This document shows, one piece after another, positions 53,739 to 64,000 of a DNA stretch of 64,000 nucleotides (positions are counted from its first letter, which is position 1; each line of letters opens with the position of its first letter). A program made the translations under genes and the position numbers. This DNA comes from Certhia americana (Eukaryota; Chordata; Aves; Passeriformes; Certhiidae). The stretch spans positions 60,900,509 through 60,964,508 of the forward strand of contig CM031860.1 of the NCBI GenBank assembly GCA_018697195.1. Direction: 5' to 3'. The notes below the pieces were generated by a model. That model saw nothing but the letters and a program-made list of their open reading frames with translations, was not told the origin of the DNA and did not search any database.

Positions 53739-56700
53739 GTAAGAGAAAAGCTCTTGCAAAACTCAGACCAAAAGTAATCTCACTGCAGAATTTCATTGGG
53801 CTGGTTGTATAAAAGCTTGAAGGTGTCTGAGTGACATCAGAGAAGGGATCTGAGGGAAGTCAGAAGCACTTCTGGAAAGACACATTCGCAGCTTGTAGTG
53901 AATGTCCTTCCCAGAGCTCAAATCAGCTTTTTCACTTTTAGTATGGTGCAGTTTGTCTCCAGGATGTGACCTTGCAAGGTGCTTGGTGTTGTAACATTTT
54001 AGAAAAGCAGTCAAAGTCGCATGTATTCAGTGCCTCACAAAACCAGCCCCACGCTACACTGCAGAGAACTGCCAGGAGTTAGGGTAAGTCAGGTACAGGA
54101 ATCTCAGACTGACTTTGCTGAAGTCTCTGATGGGTAATACATGATAAAAGTGAGTTCTATTGTGCTCTGCTCACAAGCACCATCCCCAGCTGCACTTGCA
54201 GCTTCATCACCCGCTGCCCTTGAACTAGGAGCTGGTGGGGATCAGTGAGTGACACTGTTTTTGTTAGAGAGATTTAATATTTACAGCTGGCTGAGCTAAC
54301 TGGAGACAAACGTCTGCTTTTGCTGTTTCATGAGACTGGTTTTAAATTTATGTTCACACTGATGTAGCCAGACTCTGAGTTCTGGTGCAAGGATATTTGT
54401 CTTTTCTGCTGCTTCTTTTAATCAGAACATTCACTCAACCTGTGCAGCTGGTAAGGCTGGTAGGTGCCCCCTTCTGTCCTTTGAATCAGTGGAAGATTCA
54501 CTTAAATAACCTGGAAGAGAAAAGATGCAAAGAACAGATTTATATGTTGATCTCTACTGGGCTATATCTTTATTAAAGCCTCTGACACAAATGAAATTTC
54601 TTCAGTCTTATAACATGCTAACTGAGAACAGAATGGGGCCTAAATTTTTAAGCTGAGGACTTAGATAGCAGCTGAATGTTTAATTCTGAGCTTAAGAAAG
54701 TTGTGAGTGTTTTTCAAGGGCATAGTGGTGAGTCCTGAGACTGAATTTTTAGCCCCAAACAGCCAGTGACTTTAGTAAATACCCTGAACTCTAAACAGAG
54801 CTGCGAGCAATTCTGCTTAGCTGAGTTTTGTCTGATTAAATGGGTTTGCTAACAAAGTCTGGGGCGCAAGCAGAGGTTGTGCTGCTGTATTAACCACAGC
54901 TGAAGCTGATCAGTACCACTGTGATCTGGCCGTAGTAGAGAATTGGATATTAAATGGGCAGAGGAAGAAATAAGTTTTTTTGCGTGCCTTTCCTTCATTG
55001 TTTCTTTTTCCTTTAACTGTCAGTGGGTGAACATGACTACAAATCTTTGCCATAGCAGGAATGACCCCTTTAGTTTTTATTTTAATATGTCATTGCAAGA
55101 GCTCACATTAAAAATGTCATTTTTCACTTCAAAATGTTGAGTTCTTGAAGTCTTTAACCTGAGCTCAATTTCTTGAGTTGGTGACAAAATCATTTCTCCT
55201 TGATGTGTCCTTTTAGCTCTTCAGTTAGTACTTCAGTTTAATTTGTGTCACTAGCTGGAATTTTGTGGTGATTTGTTTCAAAAGTGCCTATGGATAATTA
55301 TTTCTCTCATATGCCTTATTAAAAACACTTTTTTTTTTTTTTTTTAAACCACTGCAAACATTTCGACTTTTGATGGTGGGTTAAAAATATTTTTTTTCTA
55401 TGTGAAATGTTGCACCAGGCATAGAGCAGAGCTGCCTGTGTTGAAGAGCTGCAACTTTGCTTCATTTTCAAATGTCACTTGTGTATGGTGAGATAGGGGC
55501 AGAAGCTGTCACTGCATCAGCTCTTAGACTGCAGACTGTCATAGGCTGAGGTTTCCAACAGAAAACCTCAGATAGGGAGAGGTTTCCCCACTTTCATCCC
55601 CTGCTCCCTCCCTTCCTCCCCAGGCTGGGCTTGTTGAGTTCCCAGAGGGCAGGTCCAGAGGTTGAACAGCAAGAAGTCAAGGTAAACACAGCCCTTCTCT
55701 GCAGCTGTTGTGCAATAATAATGGATTCTTACCCTCCTGTGACACATTTCATCTCAAAGCACTGAATAGGAGTCAGTGGTGAAACACCAAAATCTCTGAA
55801 ACAGACTAAATGCTTGTTGATTAGAGCTTGGCAGGGTAATATAGCCTGAGTGTGAGATATAATGCAAACACACATTTTTCTTGTGGAAATTACCCTGATG
55901 CTTTTCTTATACACCCAGAGCTTTGGTTTTAAAGATATCTTCTGTTACTGACCCAGGGTATTCAGTTGCATCAAACTCCATTGCATTGATTGCTGTCAAA
56001 GAAGGGCTGCCTGCATCCTCATATTCTCTATTCCTGCAAGAATAAATCCACAGCTGGCCCTGGTAGCTGGTTTTACCCTGTAAGAACTGCTGCTGCCTCT
56101 GCATGAAGAGCCCAGTGAAGAGGGATGTGCTTTTCCTTCCACACAAACACAGGTGTATGGGTCCTAAAATTGCTGTTGAGTCTACACTATTAAAAAAGGG
56201 CCTCAGCCTGCACAGGGAAACCCAAAATTCAGAGTCCCTCATCCTAACTCAACTCAGTATCTCCCATGCCTTGCTGTAAGCACGGTGTATGTGTACTACA
56301 GAAAAGGAACTCAAACATGAATGAATGCTGGGTTTAACTTTTTGGCTCAGGCCCTATCAAATATACGTGACCAGATTTTCCAAAGATCTCAGCTTTCTTT
56401 GTGCATAAAAACACACACAGATGCACTAGAGTGCAGAGCTGGTCTCTACTTTGCAGCCCTTTGAAGAACTCAGTCGTCTGGGAAGTTTATTCCCAGTCTG
56501 TGGGTATTGAGGCCCTGAAATCCTGCCCCTGATTTTGCTGTTGAAAGGTATATGGAAGGCAGTTGTAGTGCAGAGGCCACACAGCAATCTTCTGTATGGC
56601 TGTATGGGATGTGCAGGCAAAGCACAGGCTTTTCTGAGATTAGCAGGAGCAGCTCTGCAGAGATAAAACACCACTGTGCTCTCTAGAACACAGCTGGAAA

Positions 56701-59700
56701 TGGAAATCACACTGGGATATCAGCCACAATTTACCTGGCCAATAACCAGATGGTCAAGTTTAAAGTCAGTAACAACACGTTACATGTAGGAGCTTTGACA
56801 AGCTGCCAGGCAAATAAATGCCATCCCTGTACTTACCCAGAAAGTCAGGGCTGTTATCACTGCTAGTTCCCTCTTCCACTGCTGGGAGCTGCTTGGAGAG
56901 GCTCTCCCATCAGCCCACTATGGATCCTGTCCAGGGCAACTGGATATCATAGTACAGACTCCAACCTGACTTATAGATGTAGATACATATATATGTGAGG
57001 AGCTGTCAAAGTAATTTGGACCTGATTGATGTCTGTCTTCCAGTAGAAGGCTGAGTTTGAGGAAGTTTGGAGATTTTATTTTGCTAGGAAAAAGGAGAAA
57101 TGCTTTCTTTGACAAAACTCTATCATCAGGTGGATAGCCTAACACTGGACTTCTGTGTCCAGACAAATGAATCCAAGACTACATGCTATAATCAATGGAA
57201 CTCCATATGTGCAGTGAACACAGACATCTGCTTTTCAGTTGGATGGCTCTCCAGACCCCACTGAGTGTGGTGGTGGAACCTCTACTCAGACACAGGGGGT
57301 ACAGATAAGCACATTAAGGTGTCTAAATCTACAGGTGCACCCCACTCTGGAAGCCCCTGAAGGTCACAGGGACCCTAAAAGCCCCCAAAGTCATTAAGGT
57401 TGGTGAGGGCTTGTACTCTTCAGCCCAATGATGGTCATCTGAGTAGCAGTTTCTTACACAGTGCCAGAGACTTTTAATCTAGAAGTACGTAAAACTCAAA
57501 GAAAAATGAGGTTCATATAAACACCAGCCAGCTCACAGTCAGATTTTAAGGCCAGAGTATGACTCACTGTTCATTGCAGGGGGGTTGGACTAGGACTAGA
57601 TGACCTTCAAAGGTCCCTTCCAACCCAAACCATTCTGATTTTATGATTTTACAACTTAGTTGCTTAACACAGTGTATACTTAGTTGACTCCTGTATCAAG
57701 CCTGTTACTTCTACCTGAATTAGAGCAAGCTGCTTAAAGAAATGGTGAATACTGATGGAGAAGGAGTTCAGAATTCTGTGTGATTTCCAGGATAAAGTGC
57801 AGACACAGCCTGATCTCTAATTCAGCCTTGCTGTTATCAGCTGAAATATCACTCAGAAAACACCACTGTTAGGCCTGCCCTGATGTAGAATCAGAAAGCT
57901 GGAAATGCATCTTCTCAAGGGATTCTTAGCCTTTGTTGGGGTGATTTTTTAATTTGCAAAGGCCCTGGGCCTTTTAGAGAAGCTTTCTCTAACCCTTCCT
58001 CCCTCTTTGCTTTCTCCTTGAAGATCCCTGGTCTCCTTTCCTCCATAACCTCCATGATGATGGCATTCCCAGTGCCTGGGCTCAATGTGCTCTATGTGAC
58101 CTTCTCCTCTGACACATCAGGTGGCTCTCAAGCCTGTAAGAGTTTACATTTCCTATAAGCAAGGGGATGCCTCATATGTCTCTGTCAGCCTTTGCCAAAA
58201 GAAGGTTTGCTCTTTAACCAGCAGGATTTGAAAGTCCAGGATTTGAAAGTCAAGGATTTGAGTCAAGGAAAACTATTTCATGTGTTGAAAAGCCAAGATC
58301 ACATAAAGAACTTCTTGATGAGGGGTCTGCAAATTGATAAAAAACTGAGATCATGCAATTTTTGCATGTCGTTTTGATGTATGAAAGAGGCCGAAAACAC
58401 TTTCCAAGGAAATGCAGGGAACTCTGTTATTGTAGTTAGGATGACCTAGAGATATAAGAAACCCCAAATTTTCCATAACAGTATGACTGAAAAGATGGAA
58501 CAAATTCTTTGAAAGGGAACAAATTCTTAGAGCTGACACCAAAAAAAACCTGAGAGCTAATGTGATTGCATTCACATTTTCTAAAATGTTCTGGGGGTTG
58601 ATTTTTTATTACTAGCTCATATGTTAAAAAGCTTAAATAAAACCTGGGAGAAAACCTAGCTTTTTAAAGAAAACCTCACCCACACCTCTAAGAAGAGGCT
58701 GGGAAATCTTGTAATGAAAGACTAGAAGTAAAATAGTCAAAAATTAGTTTAAAATAAATCCTCTTCTCAAATCAGAAAAATTAGGATATATCATCCCTGA
58801 CATTTTAAAGATGAAAGTGCTAATCTCCAACCTCTTTTTAAAGGAACAAACCCATTCTTATGCTAATAATTCATCTTTAGGCAGCTGGTGCATTTTCTTA
58901 GGCTGATGTCTTTCATAAAGTGTTACAGCCTCCTCTTTGAAAACCAAGGAGACTTTGCCTACATCTTAAACCGTTCTTATGCTGTTCACTGGAGCAGCTG
59001 AGGAGAGATGCCCTGCCAAGCAATAATAAGTAGGATTAAGGTGTAAGTTAGGCCATCTGTATCATTTGTGATGTACAGAATAGCATGGACCTATGTCAAA
59101 CAGTTTGTGAGCTCCTCACTTTGTCTATCAGCTTCTCAATGAAATCCTCCTCTGTTCTTTGCACTAAAGCTATCTCACCTGGCTTTTCCAGGCCAGTGAA
59201 TGAGATGTTTTGTGTGCTGGATGGCAGATGTTTGGGTTGTGCATGTCTCAGAGATGAGGTTAATAAATTTCCTGTGACAGTGTTCAGCCCTCTGTGACAA
59301 TGCTCAACCCTGGCAGGTCCAACAGACCTTAATCTGTCTGAATCCAATCCAAGCAGTCACAAGAGTTATTTGTTTCTTGTGCTTTCACTGCAAGCTCTGC
59401 TTGCAGGAGCCATGGCTTAGTGGTCGGTGCTGTGTTACCTCTTGCATTTATTGGCTGGCATGTTGAATCACTGTTTTTGTCACTGTAGCTACATTCAGGA
59501 TTAGTTGTAGTTGTGCATCTCACCTAAGTAACAGTAGAGCACATGAGACCTTCAGAGTTCAGCTTGGTTGATGCTGGGGTGGGAGGCCAAGGAAACCTGA
59601 GTCTCCCCAGAAAGTCATTCAGTGAGGAGTCAGTGGCATCTGCCCTCTAAGTCAGTCCTAAATCCCTGACCTGGCAAGCTTCTGATGGGCTGGAAGCATC

Positions 59701-62700
59701 ACTGTACTAAAGACCCTGCTTTAGGGCAGGGTGAGAACCAGTTCTCACTATGTGTGGAAGAGGGCAGTGATCACCTCAGAGGCTGTGGTGTGCACAGACA
59801 GAGCAGAAATTGGTTGTGTTGTCCCTGTGATGAAGCAAGGGAAGCTGAGCAGTGAGACCTAGAGGTTCAAACCTCCAGGGTTCCTTGCCACAGCAAAAGT
59901 CACCTCCACAGGGTCTTCTCCAGGAACTTTTAGTGCTGTCTGGCCATGCAGTATCCTGACTGCATGGGTATGGACTGCTTTCTGTACTGGAGGGGACAGC
60001 TGAGATAACTGGAACTATTTTGGGTTGTGTTAAACACTTTCTAGTCCTGGCAGAGAAGGTTTTATAGACCAATGATTTCCACAGGCTGAGACACTTAAAT
60101 TTTATCTCAGGCTGCTCCACCCAGAGAACCTTAACATTGCAGAGGGGATGAGAGAGAGGAGACTGTGAACCACTGCAAGCTTTGGTGTCCTGGGTTTTGA
60201 GTGTCTCCAGGACAGGTTATATCAGAACCAAGCCAAGGGACAGCCCCACATTGTCATTCCCTTTTGGGGCATCCAGCTCTGAGCTCCTCTGACACAGCAG
60301 GAGTTTGCACAACTGCCAAGGGGCACCTGGGGGATTTAGGTGCTTGCAGCTGCTTAAGAAATGTTAGTTGAAATTTTGTGGAATAGATCTTAAATACTTG
60401 TGTCTCCTGATTTTTTACTGTGTCAAGAGATGAGCCCAGGCCTCTGGAATCCTGACAACACACAGTATCAATAAATCCAGTCTTCTTTGAAACCATTTTG
60501 GGGCACGGATGATCCCATAATGGCTTTGTAAGAGCTGCAGAATTTCTAACCCTTTCCAGTCAACAGTACATGTGAGTAGTTGCCTCTGCAGTTTCAATAC
60601 CACAAGAGCTGTTCCTTTTCTTTCTCAGAAAGAACTTTTTTGGTGTATTTCTGCATTTCCTCAGAAATGAATGATGTCCAGAGCTGGCGGCAAGTTCTGC
60701 CAGTCAGGTTTACTTTGGAAAATCTGGGCAACCCATGCAATAAACAGCAAAATGCAAAGTCAGCATTTCAATATTTTTTTTATTCTCAGGGAGCAAACTG
60801 AGGGGAGAGAAGCACATGTTAGAGGACTTGGATTTTTCTACACCATGTTCCCTTCCAACCCGTCAGTTCTCTCTACAAGGAAACTTTTTTTTTTTTTTTC
60901 CTTTCTAACTGCCCTTAAAACACCCAGGTGGCAGGAGGGACCCCCATTCCCCATGTGAGATATCTCCCTGTGCTTCCTGGCACGATGTAACCATGTGGGT
61001 TTTATCAGCTCTGTGGCTCTGCTTTGCCTTACAAGGAGTGTAATCTCTCTTGCACCTCCCTGTCCCCCCGACCTGACAGCTGACAGAGCACAGCCTCACA
61101 CTTCCCACCAGCTCTCAGCTCCTCCATTTGACATAGTGGAGCTGGCTGCATCCCCCTTCCCAGACAGCTTCCCCCTGCCCCATCCCAAGTGCTTGCCTTG
61201 CATTGGGGTCCCTCCCCAATCCTCATTTTCCAAACCTCATTTTTGCACATGGTTTTGTCTGATGTGGGTCATCCTGTTTTTAAATCCGTGGCCCTCTTTA
61301 TCCTGCAAGAGCCAAGGCACAGGGTAGATTATGTCAGCAGCTCACATAATATTTTCAGAGAAAAGAAAATGCATTTTAAATGTACTGTGGTATAGATATA
61401 AATATAAATATGTATGTGTGTACCTATGTATAGGTATAGTAGAGAGGAAGGACAATCTTTGGGTTGGATTCTCTGGGGCTGAGTCTGATTCCTGCTTGTG
61501 GCACATTCTCCTTACAGGATCATCAATAATTTTTTTATTTCTCCATGCCTCAGTTTCCCCACTCTGCTCTGTGCACAATTATAAATGTTCCTTTGACCAT
61601 GAAGCCTCTGTGGTCCCTGAGCTTTTTGCAGTAAGGAGAACCTCCCTTCTGGCACCAGCAGTGGCTGAGTGATGGGAATTTAAATTCCCCTGTACTGTCA
61701 AGCCTGGCTGGAGGCCCAGATAAAGTGGGTGGTTGCCTGGAGAAGCAGACAGCTGGAGACACCAAATCAGGCAGTGAAAAGCCTTCTCTAGCAGCAAGGG
61801 GAAAGTCCCAAACTTTTTTGAACAGGAGACCATAGTGTCTCCCCCTCCCTCTGAGTGAATTAAGTTCTAGGAGCAAAAGCTACACACAAAGGGGCATATG
61901 GGGGAGGTTTCCCCTCAGTCTTGGCCCTGGACACTCTTAGACGGAGGATGTGAGGTCAAACTCTTCATCAGTATCCTCCCCCAGCCTTGGTTATAGTAAC
62001 ATGCATACAATTGTAAATGCATGTAATACAAAGGATGCTTCTTGGAAATCCTGTTTTGAATCCCCCAAAGGATGCTTCTTGGAAATCCTGTTTTGAATCC
62101 CCCAAAGATGAAATAGCCCTTTTGAAGGGATCCCAGTTATTCCATCACCATTTAACTTACAGCAACTGCACCAGGCAAGAACACAAGGATTGAGCTGGGT
62201 GGGATGTTTCTCCACGTTCCCAAAAATCCTGAGGGGTTCGCTTTTGTGGCTGCAGGGAGCCCAGGGGTGCAAAACTGGCAGGATCTTCAGTGGGCAGAGC
62301 TGGCCCTCGCTGACCCAAGGTGTCCTTCTGTCCTTCCAGCCTGACACATGTCATCTGTCACACCTGCTTCAAGCGGCAGGAGAGGCTGCACCGCTGTGGG
62401 CAGTGCAAGTTTGCCTATTACTGCGACAGGACCTGCCAGAGAGCAGCCTGGCTCAACCACAAAAATGAGTGCTCTGCCATCAAGAGGCACGGCAAGGCAC
62501 CCACTGAAAACATCAGGTGAGAGCTGGCCCCTGTGATCTGGGAGAGGGCAGAGCATCCCGTGGCAAGGAAGAGCTGGGTGGCCTAATTTGGGCAAGGAGG
62601 AGGTGGGAGAAGGTTTAGGATAAGGCAGGAGAATCCCTGAGATAGGGAAGGTATGTGGAGGAGTATCAGAGTACAAGAGATGTGTTCCTGTTTGTTTTTT

Positions 62701-63360
62701 TTGGTCCTGGGCCCCAAAAACTCTGAATGTGGTGAGGCAAACACAGCCTGGATGGTTTAGGAGGTGTGGGAAACAGGGGAGTATGTGGAAAAGCAAAAGA
62801 GGAGATTGCTTCTTACCCAATTTGCCTATAGGATACATTAGTCTTCACATTCTGGCTCCAACATAAAAAACTGAGAGGAATCCTCAAGGAAATGGGAGCA
62901 GCTGTGGAGGGCTGGGGGTCTGTAGCACCTCTCCAGATGAGAACACAGGTGCTGGGACACACCCCTGCATCTCCCTTTCCTTCAGAAGGCTGGGGACGGT
63001 GACCATCCATCACCCAGCTGATGCTGAGCCTGTCTCAGTCAGTCTGCCTGCACACCATTCATCTCCCCAGGAGATGAATTCTGATGGTCCTTTGTTCTCT
63101 CCTTGTGCTGCTGCTGCTGTAACACCCGTGGCCGTCTCCTGGCCAGGCTGGCTGCCCGCATCCTGTGGAAGATCGAGCGGGAGGGCAGCGGGCTGTCCGA
63201 GGGCTGCCTGGTGTCCATCGACGAGCTGCAGAACCACGTGGAGAGCTTCGGTGAGGAGGAGAAGAAGGAGCTGCGTGCTGACGTGGAGAGTTTCCTGGAG
63301 TTCTGGCCGCCCCACTGCCAGCAGTTCGGGATGCAGTTCATCTCCCACATATTCGGAGTG
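53602..63360 (+). CDS. SMYD1: SMYD1 (SET/MYND methyltransferase), 5' three exons
   Basis: Muscle-specific SET- and MYND-domain lysine methyltransferase needed for sarcomere assembly and heart and skeletal muscle development. It acts in nucleus and sarcomere. Three exons (137, 177 and 214 nt) join in consistent phase to give residues 1-176 of a protein of about 490; the rest lies beyond the window. Residues 1-45 hold the first SET segment with the cofactor-binding G-K-G-R-G-L at 16-21. The MYND zinc finger spans 52-90 with all eight ligands: Cys52, 55, 65, 68, 74, 78, His86 and Cys90. Exon 3 carries the start of the post-MYND SET insertion, ending at I-F-G-V176. The match to the vertebrate family is close throughout. 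The gene is divergent from CD8B, as in other vertebrates. Confidence 0.97.
57575..57652 (+). mobile_element. CR1 3' end in SMYD1 intron 1
   Basis: The sense CR1 terminus 'ggttggactaggactagatg', 'accttcaaaggtcccttcca', 'acccaaaccattctgatttt' followed by 'atgatttt', the short terminal repeat typical of the family. Confidence 0.88.
58222..58267 (+). repeat. 15-bp tandem repeat, three units
   Basis: Three consecutive units of AGGATTTGAAAGTCC-type sequence, the last shortened. They lie in SMYD1 intron 1 and are non-coding. Confidence 0.85.
62030..62103 (+). repeat. 37-bp tandem duplication before the MYND exon
   Basis: A 37-bp unit beginning 'aaaggatgcttcttggaaat' occurs twice head to tail without mismatch (62030-62066 and 62067-62103). 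It lies about 240 bp upstream of SMYD1 exon 2, inside the intron. Confidence 0.93.
62340..62516 (+). CDS. SMYD1: SMYD1 exon 2 (MYND zinc finger)
   Basis: The acceptor 'ttctgtccttccag' precedes 62340, and a GTGAGA donor follows 62516. The exon encodes the whole MYND finger, including C-H-T-C-F-K-R-Q and the C-x3-C, H-x3-C end. Confidence 0.96.
63147..63360 (+). CDS. SMYD1: SMYD1 exon 3
   Basis: The acceptor 'ctcctggccag' ends at 63146. The exon encodes L-A-A-R-I-L-W through S-H-I-F-G-V. The donor is GTGCGT, weaker than the other two, and leaves phase 0. The coding part is GC-rich compared with the surrounding intron. Confidence 0.94.
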
Positions 63361-64000
63361 GTGCGTGGGAGGGGTGGGAATGCAGATGGTTTGTAATGCC
63401 AGCTTTGGGGAGAAACTCTCCAGCTTGATTGATGGCTGACTTCATCCCATTCCCCACCTGCTTCTCCTCTGCACTGACACTGGGAAATTGAGGCATGGCA
63501 AGAGCAAGAGCTGAAACATTTTTTCTGTCTAAATGTGCAGACATCCAGACAGGCATCAGGTTTGCTCAATCATAGGTGCTGCATTTTCATCACAAATCCC
63601 ACTGGGCATCTCTCTGCACCTGGGAGAGCTGAAAAAATATATTTTTAGTAAATACACCTAGGATATATTTGAATATAGCAGATCTGTTTTAGTAGATACA
63701 TTAATGTCTATTAATATTATGTGCATTAGATCTTCTACATTGACATAATATATCTAATAAAATCTGTAAAAAAAAGGGAAATATATTTAATTATATCCAT
63801 TACTATGTTGTTTACTACAAATATTTGTTCTCAGTGTAGCAGAGAGGAAAACTGCAGTTCAGGTTGAGCTGCTCTGCTCCTAGCCCTGGGTATCTTGGCA
63901 CTACCTCCTCAGCTCCCAGCACTGCCAAGAGGAGACACAGATTCTGCTCACCCCTCTGCCAGTGGTTGCTGTGCAAGACAAACTGGCCTTTGCCACTCCC
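63361..64000 (+). other. SMYD1: Start of SMYD1 intron 3
   Basis: AT-rich intronic sequence after exon 3, with no further exon recognised before the window ends. The next SMYD1 exon must lie beyond 64,000. Confidence 0.75.

Larger units (their letters stand above)
53739..62339 (+). other. SMYD1: SMYD1 intron 1 (8.6 kb)
   Basis: A large first intron between exon 1 and the MYND exon. It holds a CR1 end (57,575-57,650), a small tandem repeat at 58,222, long T runs near 55,330 and 60,886, and a 37-bp tandem duplication near its 3' end. No other gene was recognised inside it. Confidence 0.85.

Noticed and set aside
55624..55681. Possible extra SMYD1 exon between exons 1 and 2
   Set aside because: It has AG and GT borders and is open in frame, but nothing like it exists in the SMYD1 family. 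Exon 1 joins exon 2 directly in correct phase.
59408..59425. tRNA-like A box 'tggcttagtggt'
   Set aside because: No matching B box at the right distance and no cloverleaf could be drawn. Not called as a tRNA or SINE.
1..64000. CRISPR arrays, bacterial operons, plasmid or phage features
   Set aside because: The sequence is clearly vertebrate nuclear DNA. Regular short repeats here are microsatellites or tandem duplications, not spaced identical repeats.

Overview
The window looks like nuclear DNA from a bird, most likely a songbird. It holds vertebrate multi-exon genes with GT/AG introns, at least ten fragments of CR1, the main avian LINE, and LTRs of a type I associate with passerine genomes. 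Two host genes are recognisable, and between them lies an old but strikingly intact endogenous retrovirus.

Layout: (1) 1-11.6 kb is non-coding, with CR1 pieces and a decayed solo LTR. (2) 11,661-17,218, minus strand, is a complete five-exon CD8B gene (T-cell co-receptor beta chain, 207 residues). All exon phases agree. (3) About 20.71-30.67 kb, plus strand, is a provirus with large open gag (565 codons), pol (about 1,222 codons in the gag frame after one amber codon) and env (874 codons). Its two LTRs can be aligned by eye but are strongly diverged. The 3' LTR is further broken by a CR1 fragment and by a 437-bp solo LTR flanked by a 4-bp target duplication. (4) 30.7-53.2 kb is intergenic, with CR1 copies, a second LTR of the 5.6-kb family, simple repeats and a degenerate minisatellite. 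(5) From 53,602 to beyond the window end is SMYD1 on the plus strand: promoter, exon 1, an 8.6-kb intron, the MYND zinc-finger exon and exon 3 (176 codons so far).

CD8B and SMYD1 stand head to head, as expected: SMYD1 was first called BOP, 'CD8b opposite'. The provirus lies in the space between them, in the SMYD1 direction.

The most interesting object is the provirus. Its LTRs have decayed as neutral DNA would, yet three reading frames totalling about 2,660 codons are free of stops and frameshifts. Within pol, the reverse transcriptase has lost catalytic aspartates in both motif A and motif C, and the first integrase acidic residue is Glu instead of Asp. The protease and RNase H active-site residues, the Env furin site and the Env membrane anchor are kept. 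The 5' LTR keeps a TATA box, and only the 3' LTR shows an AATAAA signal. This pattern fits a retrovirus kept by the host as a gene rather than a transposing element. The architecture recalls the avian endogenous retrovirus described as ovex1 in chicken and zebra finch. That identity comes from memory and could not be tested here.
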